Assembly (NCBI RefSeq): GCF_003464085.1
Contig: NZ_QSDR01000057.1
Location: forward strand, 1 to 10,182
Direction of reading: 5' to 3'
Source: Clostridium sp. AM58-1XD
GTDB lineage: Bacteria; Bacillota; Clostridia; Lachnospirales; Lachnospiraceae
Length of the DNA stretch: 10,182 nucleotides
Each line of letters opens with the position of its first letter. Position 1 is the first letter of the stretch. Below are positions 7,599 to 10,182 of this stretch, in pieces. Position numbers and translations under genes: made by a program. The notes beneath the pieces were generated by a model. The model did not search any database. It had not been told where the DNA came from and saw nothing but the letters and a program-made list of their open reading frames with translations.

Positions 7599-8075
7599 TT
7601 ATACGCACGCTCCTTCCCATGGGCTCGGCCCTTCCTGCCAGCAAAAACTGTTGTCTGCTTTTTCGCATACAGTCATACAGTCCCTTGCCAGAGGATAAAA
7701 TTTTTCTGCAAATTCCTTTTTCAGTTCCATTCTGATTTTGTTCTTCTCATTATAAAGCTTCAATGCTTCTTTATCTTCCGGGTGGGTATCCAGATAAAGG
7801 ATCAAATCATCCAAAACAAAACTTGTTTCATCAATCTTCTGTAGCAGCTCATTTCTCTCTCTGTCTGCGGCACTCACTATGGGAGAATTTTTCAGCATTC
7901 CCCCGATTGCCGTCGCCGGTGTGGTCTCCGTCTCGCCGACCGCTCCGTCTGCAGCAAAAAAAGGCTTGTTCAGGTCCTCAAATATCGTTCCCACCTTCAA
8001 TGCGCGCCCTTCAGGATAAAGTGGTCCCCATTCCTGACAGGGTACGCTGGCTATGGCCAGATGTTCCTTTTTCAT
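7599..8075 (-). CDS. Fused CotJA-CotJB spore coat protein
   Basis: The product is 158 residues from the ATG at 8075, about the sum of separate CotJA (82) and CotJB (87) of B. subtilis. Residues 8-42 (CQEWGPLYPEGRALKVGTIFEDLNKPF) resemble CotJA. A Thr/Ala/Gly-rich linker follows (about 43-70), and residues 72-156 resemble CotJB, including LILYLDTHPEDKEAL and the terminal Trp-rich CWQEGPSPWE. CotJA and CotJB are needed for CotJC assembly into the coat. The frame is open upstream to 8195, but the extra 40 residues are not family-like, and AAGGGAG at about 8084-8090 lies 8 bases before the 8075 start. The TAA stop abuts the cotJC ATG. The upstream gap of 154 bp after the ArsC-like gene may hold a sporulation promoter, but I could not identify one with confidence. 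I found no stop, start or frame break at the CotJA-CotJB junction. Confidence 0.88.
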   Translation of the reverse strand: MKKEHLAIASVPCQEWGPLYPEGRALKVGTIFEDLNKPFFAADGAVGETETTPATAIGGMLKNSPIVSAADRERNELLQKIDETSFVLDDLILYLDTHPEDKEALKLYNEKNKIRMELKKEFAEKFYPLARDCMTVCEKADNSFCWQEGPSPWEGACV

Positions 8076-8229
8076 CCAATCGTCTCCCTTCGCTAAATAG
8101 TTAAAGTGCTTCTTAAATAAATAAAACAAAAAACTCATGGCAGAAATACAGTGGTTTTTGCAGAACGCCGTCTGCAGAAAACATTGCATTTTCATGCATG
8201 AGTAGTATGTGTCTGAATGGTTTATCTCA

Positions 8230-8589
8230 CTATGCCAGTATCTTGCTCTCTTCCCATTCCTTTTCCTTAAAACCCACTAGAATAAAATCATCCCCGATGA
8301 TAAGCGGCCGTTTAACAAGCATACCATCTTCAGCCAGAATCGAAATCTGCTCTTCTTCTGTCATGCCGGCCAGTTTATCCTTAAGTCCCAATTCCTTATA
8401 TTTCATGCCGCTTGTATTAAAAAATTTTTTTACAGGAAGACCGCTGCGTCCGATCCAGTCCGTCAGCTCATCTTTTTTGGGATTATTATCTGCAATATGG
8501 CGGTCGATAAAATCCACCTTATGGCTCACCAGCCATTTTTTCGCCTTCTGGCAGGTGCTGCATTTGGGATATTCTATAAAAAGTATCAT
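8230..8589 (-). CDS. ArsC/Spx-family thioredoxin-fold protein
   Basis: The 119-residue protein matches the ArsC/Spx/YffB family in length and in its N-terminal strand plus Cys motif, ILFIEYPKCSTCQKAKKWL, with a Cys10-x-x-Cys13 pair. It also has the conserved Arg-Pro near the C-terminal half (LVKRPLIIGDD). Family members are either glutaredoxin-linked arsenate reductases or RNA-polymerase-binding redox regulators (Spx, MgsR); the CxxC motif fits redox sensing or disulfide chemistry, and the sequence does not decide between them. No arsenic resistance genes are nearby. It starts 44 bp after the rubredoxin-glutamate-synthase-like gene, with GAGGAAA before the ATG, so the two are probably co-transcribed. 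Confidence 0.85.
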   Translation of the reverse strand: MILFIEYPKCSTCQKAKKWLVSHKVDFIDRHIADNNPKKDELTDWIGRSGLPVKKFFNTSGMKYKELGLKDKLAGMTEEEQISILAEDGMLVKRPLIIGDDFILVGFKEKEWEESKILA

Positions 8590-8633
8590 TTTATTTCCTC
8601 ATTATTTTTTTATTTTCATCTTATTTTCATTGT

Positions 8634-10037
8634 TTATGCATGGGGAATGTTGGTAAACTCTGATATTTCTCTGCTGATTGTACACAAATCGCTTACCGAA
8701 AGGTCATGTATGCTGGAATGTCCCGTCACCCTTGCAAATGTCTTCAGCTCTTCTTTGGAACAGTTCAGATAATTAGCAACCCGCTCAGCTGCTGTCTCCA
8801 CTTTCAGCCGCTCTCTCAGCTCTTTATCCTGTGTCGCTATTCCCATCGGACAGTTCCCGCTTCCGCAGATCCGGTACTGCTGGCATGCAGCCGCAATCAG
8901 CGCCGCTGAAGCGATTGCCACCGCATCTGCACCCATTGCAATTGCCTTCGCAAAATCCGCGGATATTCTCAATCCTCCGGTTATCACAAGGGAAATATCC
9001 GAATGTAGGGAATCCAGGTACTTTCTTGCCCTGTACAGCGCATAAATGGTCGGAACACTGGACGCCTCCCTCAGAAAAAGAGGGCTGGAACCTGTCGCGC
9101 CGCCGCGGCCGTCAATCGTAATAAAATCAGGCTCTGCATAAACACAGAATTCCATATCACGTTCAATTCGTCCTGCTGCAATTTTAATACCGATCGGACG
9201 GCCGTCTGATTCCTGTCTGAGCCGGCTGACCAGTTCTTTCAAATCCTCCTTCGTCTTAATATCAGGGAATTTGGATGGGCTCTGAACATCCTGTCCCACC
9301 GGTTTATTCCTTATAGCAGCTATTTCAGGCGTTACCTTTTCTCCCGGAAGATGTCCGCCCATTCCAGGTTTCGTACCTTGTCCAATTTTAATTTCAATGG
9401 CGTCCGCACTCTGCAGGTTTTCCCTGGTAACGCTGTATTGATTCGGCACGTATTCGAATATGTATCTATAAGCCGCTTCCCTCTCCTCCGGCAGGATTCC
9501 GCCTTCTCCGCTGCACATGGCTGTTTTGGCCTTTGCGCTTCCTTTGGCAAGGGCAGTTTTGATTTCCTTAGATAATGCACCGAAAGACATATGGGAAATA
9601 TATACGGGGCTGCTCAGAATCATCGGTTTCTTTGCATGTTTTCCGATCACAGTCATGGTATCCACAGGATCATGATCGTCGAGTGGCATAGGATTCAGCT
9701 GTGCTCCTAACAGCAGTATGTCATCCCAGTTCGGCATTTTCATCTGCGTTCCCATAGAGCCGCCAAGACTCTTTCCTGTAACAGCCATCTGGTGAATCTC
9801 TTCCATATACCTGCAGGATGCATCGTGCCGCACAAACTGCCTGTCATATTCCAGCGCAGAAACCTCCTGTTCGGAATCTTCCGGAGGCATCTCCTCTGCG
9901 TCCTTTCTTTCGTCTGCCAGCTCAAAATGATCCGCGCTTTGATGACACACAGGACACTCCTTCAGCTCCACGAAAGGCACCCCTTCCTTTTCCTCATCGT
10001 AAATCGTTCCGCATATTCTGCATTTGTAAACCGCCAT
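8634..10037 (-). CDS. Rubredoxin-like domain fused to glutamate synthase FMN/3Fe-4S domain
   Basis: The 467-residue protein begins with an iron-binding rubredoxin-like domain: Cys6-x-x-Cys9 (YKCRICGTIYDE) and Cys28-x-x-Cys31 (CPVC). A short acidic linker (about 42-60) leads to a glutamate synthase central/FMN domain (about 75-450). Visible there are CSGEGG (175-180), GQGTKPGMGGHLPGEKV (219-235), DGRGGATGSSPL (309-320), and the 3Fe-4S motif Cys385-x5-Cys391-x4-Cys396 followed by PMGIATQ. The glutaminase domain and the C-terminal beta-helix of full GltB are missing, and no GltD-like gene is nearby. It could be an archaeal-type glutamate synthase core or a different flavin oxidoreductase fed electrons by the rubredoxin domain. 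AAGGAGGGG precedes the ATG, and it heads a probable operon with the ArsC/Spx-like gene. Confidence 0.92.
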   Translation of the reverse strand: MAVYKCRICGTIYDEEKEGVPFVELKECPVCHQSADHFELADERKDAEEMPPEDSEQEVSALEYDRQFVRHDASCRYMEEIHQMAVTGKSLGGSMGTQMKMPNWDDILLLGAQLNPMPLDDHDPVDTMTVIGKHAKKPMILSSPVYISHMSFGALSKEIKTALAKGSAKAKTAMCSGEGGILPEEREAAYRYIFEYVPNQYSVTRENLQSADAIEIKIGQGTKPGMGGHLPGEKVTPEIAAIRNKPVGQDVQSPSKFPDIKTKEDLKELVSRLRQESDGRPIGIKIAAGRIERDMEFCVYAEPDFITIDGRGGATGSSPLFLREASSVPTIYALYRARKYLDSLHSDISLVITGGLRISADFAKAIAMGADAVAIASAALIAAACQQYRICGSGNCPMGIATQDKELRERLKVETAAERVANYLNCSKEELKTFARVTGHSSIHDLSVSDLCTISREISEFTNIPHA

Positions 10038-10085
10038 GTATTCCCCTCCTTATTTATAACTTGTAAATCAAAAACCATTGCAATA

Positions 10086-10115
10086 ATTATATCATAGATT
10101 CTGCCCTGCCTACAA
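10086..10115 (-). promoter_or_regulatory. Sigma-A-like promoter of the rubredoxin-glutamate-synthase-like gene
   Basis: On the minus strand TTGTAG (10115-10110) and consensus TATAAT (10091-10086) are separated by 18 bases. The start would lie near 10079, about 42 bases before the ATG. The rest of the region to the window edge (10116-10182) is AT-rich and shows nothing else I can support. Confidence 0.65.
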
Positions 10116-10182
10116 TCTTCTTTTTCTTCCAGCTATTTCAAATTTAACATCTATGTTTTTTAATATGATATATTCTTTATTT

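Noticed and set aside
8160..8177. Small hairpin TGCAGA/TCTGCA between the ArsC/Spx-like gene and cotJAB as a terminator
   Set aside because: It has only a 6-bp stem and is followed on the minus strand by A residues rather than T residues, so it is a weak candidate.
8076..8195. 40-residue N-terminal extension of the CotJA-CotJB protein
   Set aside because: It is Phe/Cys-rich, has no resemblance to CotJA, and the ribosome binding site favours the ATG at 8075.
8201..8209. CATACTACT on the minus strand as a sigma-E -10 element for the cotJ genes
   Set aside because: It matches the -10 consensus only partly, no convincing -35 lies 13-15 bases upstream, and it is about 125 bases from the start codon. 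A sigma-E promoter is expected but not demonstrated here.
8198..8656. 152-codon plus-strand open frame opposite the ArsC/Spx-like gene
   Set aside because: It is the antisense shadow of a recognisable gene on the minus strand.

Overview
The window looks like chromosomal DNA from an anaerobic, spore-forming Firmicute of the Clostridia, most likely Lachnospiraceae-like. This rests on the strong AGGAGG-type ribosome binding sites, sigma-A-like and one sigma-K-like promoter, spore-surface genes (a collagen-like protein and CotJ proteins), and a mix of PTS, rubredoxin-type and ferritin genes. The genus is not resolved. All genes except one regulator are on the minus strand, so the window is best read from right to left.

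Right part (10182 to 6978, minus strand). A sigma-A-like promoter at 10086-10115 leads into a protein with an N-terminal rubredoxin-like domain and a glutamate-synthase FMN/3Fe-4S domain. It is followed closely by a small ArsC/Spx-family thioredoxin-fold protein, then by a fused CotJA-CotJB spore coat protein whose stop codon directly abuts the start of CotJC, a manganese-catalase-type coat protein. A strong hairpin at 6893-6940 ends this group.

Centre (6854 to 4836). A ferritin with a complete ferroxidase centre has its own promoter. After it come a 99-residue highly charged protein of unknown function and a hairpin, and then a TIM-barrel amidohydrolase of unknown substrate. The amidohydrolase converges on the RpiR regulator across a shared 12-bp-stem terminator.

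Left-centre (4835 to 819). This is an alpha-glucoside utilisation locus. An RpiR/SIS-domain regulator (plus strand) is divergent from a PTS EIICB permease and an NAD/Mn-dependent GH4 6-phospho-alpha-glucosidase. The permease imports and phosphorylates an alpha-glucoside such as maltose, the hydrolase cleaves the phosphorylated disaccharide, and the regulator probably controls both through palindromes in the 271-bp divergent region. No EIIA is encoded here.

Left edge (785 to 1, minus strand). A BclA-type collagen-like protein is cut off by the window edge. It has a near-perfect sigma-K-type promoter, as expected of a late mother-cell spore-surface protein. Its N-terminus carries cysteines at exact 12-residue intervals, and a 21-bp tandem duplication near the edge breaks the Gly-X-Y register.

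I found no CRISPR array, transposase, tRNA or rRNA, and no gene-free stretch longer than 300 bases.
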